From the NCBI RefSeq assembly GCF_900149695.1, contig NZ_LT703004.1, positions 434,001 to 498,000 on the forward strand: DNA of 64,000 nt, in the 5' to 3' direction. Positions 18,612 through 27,475 of this stretch are shown here, in pieces. Each line of letters starts with the position of its first letter. The stretch's first letter is position 1. The notes beneath the pieces were generated by a model. It did not search any database, was not told the origin of the DNA, and saw only the letters and a list, made by a program, of their open reading frames with translations. The position numbers and the translations under genes are program-made. Origin of the DNA: Anderseniella sp. Alg231-50 (GTDB taxonomy: Bacteria > Pseudomonadota > Alphaproteobacteria > Rhizobiales > Aestuariivirgaceae).

Positions 18612-19781
18612 ATGCGCGACACTGTTGGGATATGCGCACCGCGATACCTGGATGTTGGCAGCGGTGCTGTTAATGACATCGCCAACTTGCTCGGCAAAAT
18701 CGGCAAGGTGCACAATCCACTCATCGTCACAGACAAGGTCATGGTCGATATCGGCATTGCAGGTCGCGTTCAGAAATTGCTTGCTGATGCCGGTATGGCC
18801 TCAGACGTGTTTGACAAAATTCTTCCTGACCCGACTGACGAAATGGTGCTTGCCGGTATTGATGTTTTGGAGAACGGAAAGCATGACTGTGTGATCGGTT
18901 TGGGCGGTGGCAGTCCACTTGATGCCGGCAAGGCAATTGCCGTGATGGCAAAGAACAGTCGTGACATTCAGGATTACCGTCCGCCCAGCCAGTTCAACGG
19001 ATCGGGATTGCCAATGATCGCAATTCCCACGACCGCGGGCACCGGATCGGAGGTGACCCACCACACCGTCATCATCCACAATGCAACCCGTGAGAAGATA
19101 TCCTGCCGCGGAGAGGGGTTCGTTCCGAGCGCGGCGATTGTAGACTTTGGACTGTCGCTTTCAAAACCAAGGCGGTTGATCGCAGACAACGCGCTCGACA
19201 CCCTCACTCATGCCATCGAAGCTTATGTCAGCCGCAAGGCAACGCTGTACTCTGATCGCATGGCCCTGGACTGCATGCGTCTCGTCGCGGCCAACGTCGA
19301 AAAGGCATACAATGATCCCAAAGACATGCCCGCCCGCGAAGCATTGATGCTGGCGGCCACATTTGGCGGGCTGGCTTTCTCGAATGCGTCGATTGCCCTG
19401 GTACACGCGATGAGCCGGCCATTGGGCAGCTTGTTTCATGTGCCTCACGGCATGAGCAACGCGATGCTGCTTCCGACAATCACAGACTATTCCTGGCAAG
19501 CTGCCCCGCAACGTTATGCCGACTGCGGGCGGGTTCTTGGATTGGCCAGCGCCGACGACGATGACATGCAGGCATGCGATGCACTGGTCGCGGGGTTATA
19601 CGAATACAACCGTCGGCTGGAAGTCCCGACACTGTCCAGGTTCGGAATCGATGAAGCGGCCTATCAGGCTGCAATGGCCCAGATGGCCGAAGACGCGGTG
19701 CGCTCAGGCGCGCCCGGCAACAACCCCAAAATAGCCGACCAGAACGAAATAACAGACCTTTATCAAAAGGCATGGGCCTGA
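18612..19781 (+). CDS. Iron-containing alcohol dehydrogenase
   Basis: 389 residues of the Fe-ADH (group III) family. Visible are the nucleotide site GLGGGSPLDAGKAIAVM, IPTTAGTGSEVT and the metal ligands in ADNALDTLTHAIEAY and ALVHAMSRPLGSLFHVPHG. The start is at 18612, preceded by GGAGGAAAAC; an upstream TTG would include that ribosome site. It oxidises an alcohol to an aldehyde, which MmsA next door could finish. It is followed by the TRAP operon on the same strand. Confidence 0.92.
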   Translation: MRDTVGICAPRYLDVGSGAVNDIANLLGKIGKVHNPLIVTDKVMVDIGIAGRVQKLLADAGMASDVFDKILPDPTDEMVLAGIDVLENGKHDCVIGLGGGSPLDAGKAIAVMAKNSRDIQDYRPPSQFNGSGLPMIAIPTTAGTGSEVTHHTVIIHNATREKISCRGEGFVPSAAIVDFGLSLSKPRRLIADNALDTLTHAIEAYVSRKATLYSDRMALDCMRLVAANVEKAYNDPKDMPAREALMLAATFGGLAFSNASIALVHAMSRPLGSLFHVPHGMSNAMLLPTITDYSWQAAPQRYADCGRVLGLASADDDDMQACDALVAGLYEYNRRLEVPTLSRFGIDEAAYQAAMAQMAEDAVRSGAPGNNPKIADQNEITDLYQKAWA

Positions 19782-19849
19782 GGGCTTGAAAGCAGAAGTT
19801 CCATAACCGTGGAACCAGTAGTTGAACGGATCAACAAGGAGGAAGTGAA

Positions 19850-20947
19850 ATGAACTCATTGAAACGCAAGGCCTTGCGCATGGGACGCAGAGCATTTGGC
19901 ATCGCGGCGGTGTCCGCATTTTGCTTTGGTGTCGCGGCAACAGCACCGGCACCGGCACTCGCCCAGGAAAAAATAAACTGGAAAGTGCAAGCCACTTTCA
20001 ATACCGGATGGCCAGCGCTTGGCGATCCGATTGCGCGAGTTTCCAAAACACTCAAGGAAGCAACAGACGGTCGCATCAACCTGAAGGTCTTTGAACCGGG
20101 AAAGATAGTGCCGCCGCTGGAGATTTCGCCGTCAATCAGCCGGGGTGACCTGCCTGCAGCCTATAACTACATGGCTTATGATCAGGGCCGTATTCCGGCG
20201 GCCGTGCTGTTCTCGGCGGTACCGTTTGGCATGGAGCCCTGGGAATATGCGGCCTGGTGGTTCGAGGGCGAAGGCTCAAAACTCGCCGAGGAAATCTATC
20301 ACAAAGAGAACATTCACCCGTTGCTGTGCAGCACAATTGGACCGGAAACAGCCGGTTGGTTCCGCAAGCCCATCAAGACCCTGGATGATCTGAAAGGTTT
20401 GAAAATCCGGTTCTCGGGCCTGGGCGGCATGGTACTTGACCGTGTTGGAGCTTCCGCAACACTGATGGCCGGCGGTGAGATTTTTGCAGCACTGGAGAAA
20501 GGCACGCTTGATGCCACCGAATACTCCATGCCCGCGATTGACGAGATCCTCGGGTTTTACAAGATTGCCAAATACAACCTGTTCCCGGGCTGGCATCAGC
20601 CCTCGACCTCAACTCACCTCATGATCAATCTCGATAAATGGAACGCCATGGGCAAGGCCGACCAGGCGTTGTTCGAGATGGCCTGTACCGCTGCCACCAT
20701 GCGCGCGCTCACCACCGGTGAAGCACTGCAGGGCGCTCAGATCAAGAGCTTCCCCAGCAAAGGTGTAACCGCCGCAAAACTGCCGGATGAAGTCATAGAA
20801 GAGCTGAAAAATACAGCCGCGACAATTATGAAAGAAGAAGCCGCCAAAGACGCAAACTTTGCGAAAGTGTGGGAATCGCAGAAGGCGTTTCACGCCGATT
20901 ATCAGATCTGGAAAGAGCTGGGCTACCTGCCCCGCGATTCCAAATAA
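19850..20947 (+). CDS. TRAP transporter substrate-binding protein (DctP family)
   Basis: 365 residues with an N-terminal export signal (RRAFGIAAVSAFCFGVAA, cleavage near ALAQ) and the DctP fold: KIVPPLEISPSISRGDLPAAYNY, WFRKPIKTLDDLKGLKIRFSG and LDATEYSMPAIDE. The periplasmic receptor binds an organic acid or similar solute and delivers it to DctQM. A strong ribosome site (CAAGGAGGAAG) precedes it. A hairpin follows the gene and may set its higher level relative to the membrane subunits. Confidence 0.93.
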   Translation: MNSLKRKALRMGRRAFGIAAVSAFCFGVAATAPAPALAQEKINWKVQATFNTGWPALGDPIARVSKTLKEATDGRINLKVFEPGKIVPPLEISPSISRGDLPAAYNYMAYDQGRIPAAVLFSAVPFGMEPWEYAAWWFEGEGSKLAEEIYHKENIHPLLCSTIGPETAGWFRKPIKTLDDLKGLKIRFSGLGGMVLDRVGASATLMAGGEIFAALEKGTLDATEYSMPAIDEILGFYKIAKYNLFPGWHQPSTSTHLMINLDKWNAMGKADQALFEMACTAATMRALTTGEALQGAQIKSFPSKGVTAAKLPDEVIEELKNTAATIMKEEAAKDANFAKVWESQKAFHADYQIWKELGYLPRDSK

Positions 20948-20972
20948 TCTGAAAACAAGTGTAACCTGAAAC

Positions 20973-21008
20973 GGACTGCCTTACGATTTACCGATCGTGA
21001 GGCAGTCC
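20973..21008 (+). other. Intercistronic hairpin between dctP and dctQ
   Basis: GGACTGCC with TTACGAT (20973-20987) pairs with ATCGTGA and GGCAGTCC (20994-21008), a 15-bp stem with a single G-U type mismatch and a 6-nt loop. No T-tract follows. Such stems after binding-protein genes stabilise the upstream mRNA or partly terminate. That role here is inference. Confidence 0.65.
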
Positions 21009-21042
21009 TGGCAACGGCATTGATGCTAATTTTGGGGAACTC

Positions 21043-21645
21043 ATGGTGCAAAATGAAGATGTCGACCTGAACGCAGCCTCGATCACGGCGGATGTGTTGC
21101 AGCATGACACGCCCTATCTACGCGACAACTCATTCTCGCGCAGCATCGATCGGATCGTCGGACTGATTGGCGAGGCCTTCAGCTGGCTGTGGATCGTCCT
21201 GCTCATCGTTATCATCGGCAACGTCATCCTGCGGTATGTGTTCAGTCAGGGGATGATCGAACTTGAAGAACTGCAATGGTATTTGTATGCCGCCGCCTGG
21301 TTGGCAGGATTGTCCTACACCTTCATTCATGACGGCCATGTCAGGGTTGATGTCATCAACGAACGCCTGTCGCCACGTGCTCAGATGTGCCTGGAACTGT
21401 TTGGCCTGCTGGTGTTCTTCATGCCCTTTGTCTGCTTCGTTTTCTATCAGTCGCTGCCGTTTGTGGAGTTGTCCTGGGTAACCGGTGAAACATCAACGTC
21501 GGCAAACGGTTTGCCTGCACGCTGGCTCATCAAGGGCTGCCTGACATTCAGTTTCATCTTGCTCTTTCTGGTTGGGTTGTCCCGGCTGATCCGGGTCGTG
21601 AACACACTGGTAAATGGGCCCGCAACTCCGTCCGAGGGGACATAG
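21043..21645 (+). CDS. TRAP transporter small permease (DctQ family)
   Basis: 200 residues with four predicted helices and the DctQ pattern FSQGMIELEELQWYLYAAAWLAGLSY followed by DGHVRVDV. The N-terminal extension of about 40 residues before the first helix is longer than usual. It ends one base before the dctM ribosome site, so translation is coupled. Confidence 0.92.
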   Translation: MVQNEDVDLNAASITADVLQHDTPYLRDNSFSRSIDRIVGLIGEAFSWLWIVLLIVIIGNVILRYVFSQGMIELEELQWYLYAAAWLAGLSYTFIHDGHVRVDVINERLSPRAQMCLELFGLLVFFMPFVCFVFYQSLPFVELSWVTGETSTSANGLPARWLIKGCLTFSFILLFLVGLSRLIRVVNTLVNGPATPSEGT

Positions 21646-21646
21646 G

Positions 21647-23008
21647 ATGATCTCCGACCCCGCCCAGTACCTGGCCATCGCCCTGTTTGTCTCCTTCGTC
21701 CTGCTGATCTTCACGGGCTATCCGGTCGCCTGGATAATGGGTGGACTGGCCGTGCTGTTCACGGCCATCTCGGTGTTTTCCGACGGTCACCTCGATACGT
21801 TCTTTGGTGTTGACTGGGGCTACAGTTCCATTGTCGTTGCGCGCATCTACGCCGTCATGAACAACTGGGTTCTGGTGGCATTGCCGATGTTTGTGTTCAT
21901 GGGAATCATGATGGACAAGTCCGGCATCGCCGAAGACCTGATGACGGATCTGGCCAAACTGTTTGGACGGATCAACGGCGGCATAGCAATTACAGTTGTG
22001 CTGATCGGTGTGCTGCTGGCGGCATCGACAGGCATTATCGGCGCATCCGTTGTGCTGCTCGCCATACTGGGCGTTCCGATGATGCTCAAGCACAACTATG
22101 ACGCATCCTTGGCTTGTGGCGTTGTCTGCGCGACCGGCACGTTGGGCATACTGATACCACCGTCAATCATGCTGGTTCTGATGGCTGATCAGATCCGGGT
22201 TTCTGTCGGGGACCTGTTCATGGGTGCGATGTTGCCCGGACTGATGCTTGGCGGCCTCTACGTCGCTTTCATTTTGATATATGCATGGTTGCGGCCGACA
22301 GTTGCACCAGCGCCTGAAAATGCCGAGCCCGTATCGTTTGGTCTCGTTCTGCGAGTTTTGAAATCCACGGTCCCGCCTGCAACCCTGATTGTTGCTGTTC
22401 TCGGCAGCATCTTCTTTGGCATCGCCACACCTACCGAAGCCTCCGGCGTCGGTGCGCTTGGTGCCACACTCCTCGCGTTGTTTCGCCGCCGGTTGTCATT
22501 TTCAGCATTGCACGAAGTCCTGCAGGGCACGATGAAAACGACCTCTTACATTTTCGCCCTGTTTGTCGGGGCCACGGCATTCTCGCTTGTGCTGCGCGGG
22601 TTCGGTGGTGACGCGTTGATAGAAGATAGCCTGACTGCTCTGCCGTTCGGCCCCAGTGGTGTCGTGGTTGTTGTGCTGCTTATCACCTTTCTGCTGGGCT
22701 TCGTCCTCGACTGGATCGAAATCACACTGATTATCCTGCCGCTCCTGGCACCGGTTTTGCTCGGTCTGGGTGTTGACCTGGTATGGTTCGCCGTTCTGTT
22801 CGCTGTCTGCCTGCAAACGTCATTCATTACACCGCCGGTCGGTTTTGCGCTGTTCTACATGAAGGGAGTTGCGCCGAAAGGCATTGACACAATGACCATC
22901 TACAAAGGCATCATTCCTTTCATGACAATTCAGCTGATCGGTGTTGCACTTGTGTTTTCTTTCCCCAAACTTGCAACCTGGCTGCCAACGGTTGCTTACG
23001 GACCATGA
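21647..23008 (+). CDS. TRAP transporter large permease (DctM family)
   Basis: 453 residues, about 12 helices. Characteristic are MFVFMGIMMDKSGIAEDL, INGGIAITVVLIGVLLAASTGIIGASV, CATGTLGILIPPSIMLV and LQTSFITPPVGFALFYMKG. It is the sodium-driven channel subunit of the transporter. The start is the ATG at 21647, one base after the dctQ stop. The frame opening at 21614 lies inside dctQ and is not used. Confidence 0.93.
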   Translation: MISDPAQYLAIALFVSFVLLIFTGYPVAWIMGGLAVLFTAISVFSDGHLDTFFGVDWGYSSIVVARIYAVMNNWVLVALPMFVFMGIMMDKSGIAEDLMTDLAKLFGRINGGIAITVVLIGVLLAASTGIIGASVVLLAILGVPMMLKHNYDASLACGVVCATGTLGILIPPSIMLVLMADQIRVSVGDLFMGAMLPGLMLGGLYVAFILIYAWLRPTVAPAPENAEPVSFGLVLRVLKSTVPPATLIVAVLGSIFFGIATPTEASGVGALGATLLALFRRRLSFSALHEVLQGTMKTTSYIFALFVGATAFSLVLRGFGGDALIEDSLTALPFGPSGVVVVVLLITFLLGFVLDWIEITLIILPLLAPVLLGLGVDLVWFAVLFAVCLQTSFITPPVGFALFYMKGVAPKGIDTMTIYKGIIPFMTIQLIGVALVFSFPKLATWLPTVAYGP

Positions 23009-23164
23009 GTCCGGCAGTTGTTAGCACTCGCTTACGTTCGCTGCTAAATATATGAAAAATATAGCTGTTTTCTTTTCACAAGATATACTGAGTGAGTCGT
23101 TCCGGCGTGCCCCAGGCGCAATGGCCTGATGCAAGAACGACTGCTTCAGGGTGAAAGGAAACAC

Positions 23165-23434
23165 ATGCTCGAAAACCAACTGCACTGCCAACTGCTCGGC
23201 TGGAGTCTGACCACGGCCGAGATCACCTATCGGATGCCGGATCATCGCAATCTGCTGCAAAGCTATGTCTGGCAGGAATACGATCTCGCGCCGCGTTTTC
23301 CCCGGCTGGTGCGGTTTCTGGATTTCTGGACTGAAAACCTCGACGGCCCGTTGGCGGAAGTTCGCGTCGCACACAAAAAACTCATCGGTCCGGCCGAGTT
23401 GCGCAAGGTCGATGCGCAATGGCGGTTACACTAG
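23165..23434 (+). CDS. Usg family protein
   Basis: About 89 residues. The central TTAEITYRMPDHRNLLQSYVWQ and the C-terminal VRVAHKKLIGPAELRKVDAQW match the Usg family of alphaproteobacteria, whose function is not known. AAAGGA precedes the ATG at 23165. Confidence 0.85.
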   Translation: MLENQLHCQLLGWSLTTAEITYRMPDHRNLLQSYVWQEYDLAPRFPRLVRFLDFWTENLDGPLAEVRVAHKKLIGPAELRKVDAQWRLH

Positions 23435-23668
23435 ACCAGCATGAGGTCAAGCAACCTAATTTGCTCCGGGGTCACGAGGCCCGGATGCCATCGGGTTGTC
23501 GAATTGATGTAGGCATCATCGGATGCGGGGCCAACAAGGGTGTGGAAAAGCCCGTTGCAATATGCGCTACTTCCGAAAACCGATCCGTCATGAAGGGGTA
23601 TAATCCGTGACCACAATGCCTACTCCCGTTGCTCTACAGGGCCTGACGGCACCTTCAGCTACCACAAA

Positions 23669-25213
23669 GTGACAACCGCGCAGGCAGAGGTTTTGGGCGA
23701 CCGCGTGCGTTGGCAAACCTGGGCAGGGTTTTCTGCCATGTGCGTCGGCATGTTCATGGCCATCCTGGATATCCAGATTGTGGCGACATCCCTGCCGGCG
23801 ATCCGCGATGCCCTCAACATCTCTCCGGACCGGATGAGCTGGATTCAGACCGCTTATCTGATTGCCGAGGTGATCGCGATACCGCTGACCGGATTGTTGT
23901 CGCGCGCACTGTCCGGGCGGCGGCTTTTTCTGGGCGCGCTCACATTGTTCACCCTGGCCTCGATTGGCTGCGCGTTCAGCCCGGACTTTGCCACCCTCAT
24001 CGTCTTCCGCATTCTGCAGGGTCTGGCCGGCGGGTGCCTGATCCCGCTGGTTTTTTCGGCTGTATTCCTGATGTTCCCCGTCCGCCAGCAGGGACTTGCC
24101 ACGACGATTGCAGGTGTGTTGGCAGTGCTGGCGCCGACGCTTGGTCCCACCGTCGGCGGCTACATCACCCAGACTTACAGCTGGCCCTGGCTGTTCCTGG
24201 TCAACGTGCTGCCCGGCATTGCCTCGGTGGCCATAGCGGCGGTGTTGCTGCCCCGCGCCGCCGGCGATTTGAGGCTGCTGCGGCGCATGGACTGGATCGG
24301 GCTTGCAGCCCTCGCACTGGGCCTTGCATTGCTGGAAATTTCGCTCAAGGAAGCGCCGGAAAGGGGCTGGACCTCGCTGCTGATCCTGGGCCTGCTGGCA
24401 ACGGTCATTGTATCGCTGGCAGGCTTTGTCGTCAGGTCGTTGCGCCGTGATCTGCCGATTGCAGACCTGGGCCTGTTTCGCGACCGCAACTTCGCCATTG
24501 CCTGTGCACTCAGTTTCATCTTCGGCATGGGACTGTTCGGTTCGGTTTACCTGATGCCGGTGTTTCTGGGACTGGTGCGCGGGCACGGACCGCTGGACAT
24601 CGGGCTGGTGATGCTGGTGACCGGCGTCGCCCAGTTGCTCGCAGCTCCTGTCGCGGTCCAGCTGGAACAACGCGTCGATGCGCGAATTCTAACGGCGGGC
24701 GGATTCTTGTGTTTTGCAGCCGGGCTTGGCTGGAGCTTCTTCCAGACGGCAGCGACGGATTTCGACGGCATGTTCTGGCCGCAGGTGGTGCGCGGCTGCG
24801 CCATCATGTTCTGCCTGCTGCCGCCGACCCGTATCGCACTTGGCCTGCTCGCCGAGAGCAAGGTTCCCGACGGCAGCGCCCTGTTCAATCTGATGCGCAA
24901 CCTTGGCGGGGCAATTGGCGTTGCCCTGATTGACACGGTGATCTGGCAACGGGTGGAGATGCATTCAAAAGACATCGGTACCAGGCTCGTAGAACTGGAC
25001 CCGGACGCGGCCGCGTTTGCAGACATCTCTGTTCATGAAATTCCGTCCGTGGCGTTTGTGCCGCCGGAAAGCATCGTCGAGATGATCCGCCCGCAGGTGG
25101 AAAAGGCCGGGCTTACCCTGGCCATCAACGATGCCTGGGCGATGGTCGCCGCCCTGACGGCGATTGGCGTATTGCTCATTCCGTTTGTACGCCGCACCGA
25201 CCGGGCGCCCTAG
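23669..25213 (+). CDS. DHA2-type MFS drug/metabolite exporter
   Basis: 514 residues with about 14 membrane helices, as in the DHA2 family. Motifs visible are LDIQIVATSLPAIRDAL in helix 1, SWIQTAYLIAEVIAIPLTG, RILQGLAGGCLIPLVFS and APTLGPTVGGYI. It uses a GTG start (no in-frame ATG upstream before a stop). The GTG overlaps the stop of a possible 18-codon reading frame beginning ATG at 23616. It is convergent with the methyltransferase/polyketide-synthase pair and might export their product; that link is inference. Confidence 0.88.
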   Translation: MTTAQAEVLGDRVRWQTWAGFSAMCVGMFMAILDIQIVATSLPAIRDALNISPDRMSWIQTAYLIAEVIAIPLTGLLSRALSGRRLFLGALTLFTLASIGCAFSPDFATLIVFRILQGLAGGCLIPLVFSAVFLMFPVRQQGLATTIAGVLAVLAPTLGPTVGGYITQTYSWPWLFLVNVLPGIASVAIAAVLLPRAAGDLRLLRRMDWIGLAALALGLALLEISLKEAPERGWTSLLILGLLATVIVSLAGFVVRSLRRDLPIADLGLFRDRNFAIACALSFIFGMGLFGSVYLMPVFLGLVRGHGPLDIGLVMLVTGVAQLLAAPVAVQLEQRVDARILTAGGFLCFAAGLGWSFFQTAATDFDGMFWPQVVRGCAIMFCLLPPTRIALGLLAESKVPDGSALFNLMRNLGGAIGVALIDTVIWQRVEMHSKDIGTRLVELDPDAAAFADISVHEIPSVAFVPPESIVEMIRPQVEKAGLTLAINDAWAMVAALTAIGVLLIPFVRRTDRAP

Positions 25214-25232
25214 GGTCAGGCCCCATCGATAT

Positions 25233-25730
25233 TCACCTGTAGCGCCTGATAGCGGCCTCTTCGGCGCTTATGCGGATGGTCAGCATGGCAGCATTGAGTG
25301 CCGAGAAAACCGCCGCCAGGACAGGCAGCCCCAGGATCATCGGCACGGTCAGCATTTCCGCAATCACCACCAGATAATTGGGGTGTTTGACCCAGGCAAA
25401 CGGCCCCTTTGTGACCAGCGGATCACTGACCACGATGATCCGCGTTGTCCACCTGCCCCCAAGGCTGAAGATGATCCAGGCGCGCAGCAGCTGCAACACT
25501 GCAAACACTGCCAACCAGCCAATCGACACCGGCTGGCCGATACCGAAATACACCAGGGCCACCAGCCAGGACGCATGCAGGGCAATCATCAGGGGATAAT
25601 GCTCGGCACCTACCTCATAGGCTCCTTTCGCCAGCAACCTCGCAGTGTTTCGGCGCGCCAGTACCAATTCGCCCAACCGCTGGATCACAAGAAAGATCAG
25701 AAGGCACAAGGCAGCAATGGAAATTGACAT
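25233..25730 (-). CDS. Isoprenylcysteine carboxyl methyltransferase-like membrane methyltransferase
   Basis: 165 residues with four to five helices and the ICMT-like C-terminal motif FAWVKHPNYLVVIAEML, where the KHPNY segment binds S-adenosylmethionine. Its ATG lies one base after the stop of the type III polyketide synthase, so the two are coupled. In Bacillus subtilis the equivalent pair BpsA-BpsB makes alkylpyrones and then methylates them; by analogy this protein likely O-methylates the polyketide. Confidence 0.88.
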   Translation of the reverse strand: MSISIAALCLLIFLVIQRLGELVLARRNTARLLAKGAYEVGAEHYPLMIALHASWLVALVYFGIGQPVSIGWLAVFAVLQLLRAWIIFSLGGRWTTRIIVVSDPLVTKGPFAWVKHPNYLVVIAEMLTVPMILGLPVLAAVFSALNAAMLTIRISAEEAAIRRYR

Positions 25731-25731
25731 T

Positions 25732-26910
25732 CTACGCCCTTGTTATCGGCAGAAATGACGCTGTGAACCCCGGCCCGAGCGCGCACATCAGCATGTCGCC
25801 GGTGTGGTCATTGTCCAGCACCTGCTTGAGGACAAACAGCACCGTGGGAGCCGACATATTGCCGAAATTGCGCAACACCTCGCGCTCCTCGTTCAGGCTT
25901 TCGGGCTGCAGTTCCAGGCACTGTTCAATTGCCTGCAATACCTTGGTGCCGCCGGGATGGCAGACAAAGCGGTCAATTTCGCTGATGTCCTTGCCGAGCT
26001 TTGCCAGCGCGCCACTGACTGCCGAGGAGAAGTTGTCCTCGGTGAATGTGGGAATTGACTTGTCGAAAACGACGCCAAGGCTGTCCTCGTCGACTTCCCA
26101 ACCCATGATGGACAATGTGTCCGGCCACATCTTCTGAGACCCCCTGCCGATGACAATCCTGTTGCCGTTGTGGAGGTTGTGACCCTTTCGACCATTGTGT
26201 CCGTTGACACCGTTGTGTCCGTTGGCACCGTTGTGTCCGTTGGCACCGTTGTGACCGTTGGCTCCGTTCAGGCTGTCGTGGCCATTGTGGCCGTTATGTC
26301 CATTGTGACCATTGCGACGGGGTTTTTCGCTGGTGACGCACACCGCTGCAGCGCCGTCGCCGAAAATGGCCGAGCCGATAATGTCCGCCTTGCGCGGAAT
26401 GCCCGCACAAAACGATACTGTGCAGGCTTCAACCGCCACCAGCAGAACCTTTGTACCTTCATGGGCGGCAGCAAAGTCCCGCGCGATTGCCAGGCCCGAA
26501 ACACCGCCGGCACAGCCCAGCCCGAAAACCGGTATGCGCGTTACATCCTCGCGAAACCCCATCTCAAGATGGGCCCGGGCCTCCAGTGTGGGCGTCGCGA
26601 TGCCGGTGGATGACACGGTAACGATCGCGTCAACCTCATCTGCGTCCCAGCCCGCATCATCCAGCGCGCCGGTGGCGGATCTGACAAAAAGCTGGGTGGC
26701 GCCTTCGAGGTACACGGAATTTCGTTCCGGCCAGGACTTGGGGGTTTCAAACCAGGACATGTCAGCCACGGCGTAGCGCGACTCAATGCCTGCATTGTCG
26801 AATGCTTTGGACATCCGCTCAAACTGGGCAAACCTGCTGCCCAGGGTCCGGCGGGCCCAATCCAAAACCAGGGTTTGCGGCAATTTGGCGTCAGGAACAA
26901 CCGTGGACAT
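25732..26910 (-). CDS. Type III polyketide synthase with Asn-Gly-His repeat insert
   Basis: 392 residues of the chalcone-synthase-like thiolase fold. The catalytic triad is visible: Cys in VFGLGCAGGVSGLA, His in FVCHPGGTKVLQ and Asn in FGNMSAPTVLF. It condenses malonyl-CoA extenders on an acyl-CoA starter to give alkylpyrones or alkylresorcinols. A low-complexity insert of about 50 residues (roughly 198-250), built of NGHNGH and NGANGH units, interrupts the fold before IVIGRGSQKMWPD. It is absent from usual family members, yet the reading frame and all catalytic residues are intact. The start at 26910 (MSTVVPDAKL) matches the family's N-terminus. Confidence 0.88.
   Translation of the reverse strand: MSTVVPDAKLPQTLVLDWARRTLGSRFAQFERMSKAFDNAGIESRYAVADMSWFETPKSWPERNSVYLEGATQLFVRSATGALDDAGWDADEVDAIVTVSSTGIATPTLEARAHLEMGFREDVTRIPVFGLGCAGGVSGLAIARDFAAAHEGTKVLLVAVEACTVSFCAGIPRKADIIGSAIFGDGAAAVCVTSEKPRRNGHNGHNGHNGHDSLNGANGHNGANGHNGANGHNGVNGHNGRKGHNLHNGNRIVIGRGSQKMWPDTLSIMGWEVDEDSLGVVFDKSIPTFTEDNFSSAVSGALAKLGKDISEIDRFVCHPGGTKVLQAIEQCLELQPESLNEEREVLRNFGNMSAPTVLFVLKQVLDNDHTGDMLMCALGPGFTASFLPITRA
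26158..26320. repeat. Coding tandem repeat (18-nt NGHNGA-type units) in the type III PKS
   Basis: On the + strand, about eight imperfect copies of a 9/18-base unit (gttgtgtcc plus gttggcacc) occur between about 26190 and 26310. Read on the minus strand they encode NGH and NGA triplets. The array stays in frame, pointing to slippage expansion inside a tolerated surface loop. Confidence 0.85.
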
Positions 26911-27009
26911 ACCTGCTAAAACTACGTCCAAGCGATTTCTCCGCTGTAGGAAGGATAACGGGCTGCATTTATAAGCAAAGAATACGCTGAAAATGTGCTG
27001 GGACAAGAA

Positions 27010-27297
27010 TCACCCATCAAGCTCCATTCCCTCATCTTCAATCTCACCGAGGAGTTTATCCACCATTGTTTCATGTTCGCTAAGCCTGTCTCTCCAAACC
27101 GGACTTAGGAGCACAATCCGTTTTGCCTCACCCAAGTCGATTTCATCCATCTCCCGCAATACCACGATACAATCCGACTGGAAATACTGGTGATGGCGCA
27201 GGCATGCCAGCACGGCATCAACATCACCGCCCTGCTCTCGAAGGTGCACAGCGATACACAGCCCCAGTCTGAGCTTTTCAAGCTGTTCTTCGTTCAT
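27010..27297 (-). CDS. Hypothetical small acidic protein
   Basis: About 95 residues (MNEEQLEKLRLG through EIEDEGMELDG), helical and acidic, without a domain I recognise. The frame extends upstream to 27378, but the N-terminal part is less protein-like. No strong ribosome site is seen for any candidate start. It sits divergent from the BKACE gene. Confidence 0.5.
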   Translation of the reverse strand: MNEEQLEKLRLGLCIAVHLREQGGDVDAVLACLRHHQYFQSDCIVVLREMDEIDLGEAKRIVLLSPVWRDRLSEHETMVDKLLGEIEDEGMELDG

Positions 27298-27475
27298 GTG
27301 AGCGCTATGAATTTCCACGCCTGCCATCTGCAAATCAATCGCACAAGCCGTACCTGATACGACGCACCCAGGATACACTCCGTTTTCCAGTTAAAACAAC
27401 ACCGACATTGACCCGCGGTCCACGCATGATCATCATCTTCGTTGCGTCGCATGAGCACCAGGAACATTACCCCCC

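Noticed and set aside
23588-24670. A 360-codon minus-strand frame rich in Gln and His opposite the MFS gene
   Set aside because: The composition is that of an antisense frame to a membrane protein; no domain or start signal.
26190-26310. Direct repeats that could suggest a CRISPR array
   Set aside because: The units are 9/18 bases with no spacers, stay in frame and lie inside the type III polyketide synthase gene. No cas gene is nearby.
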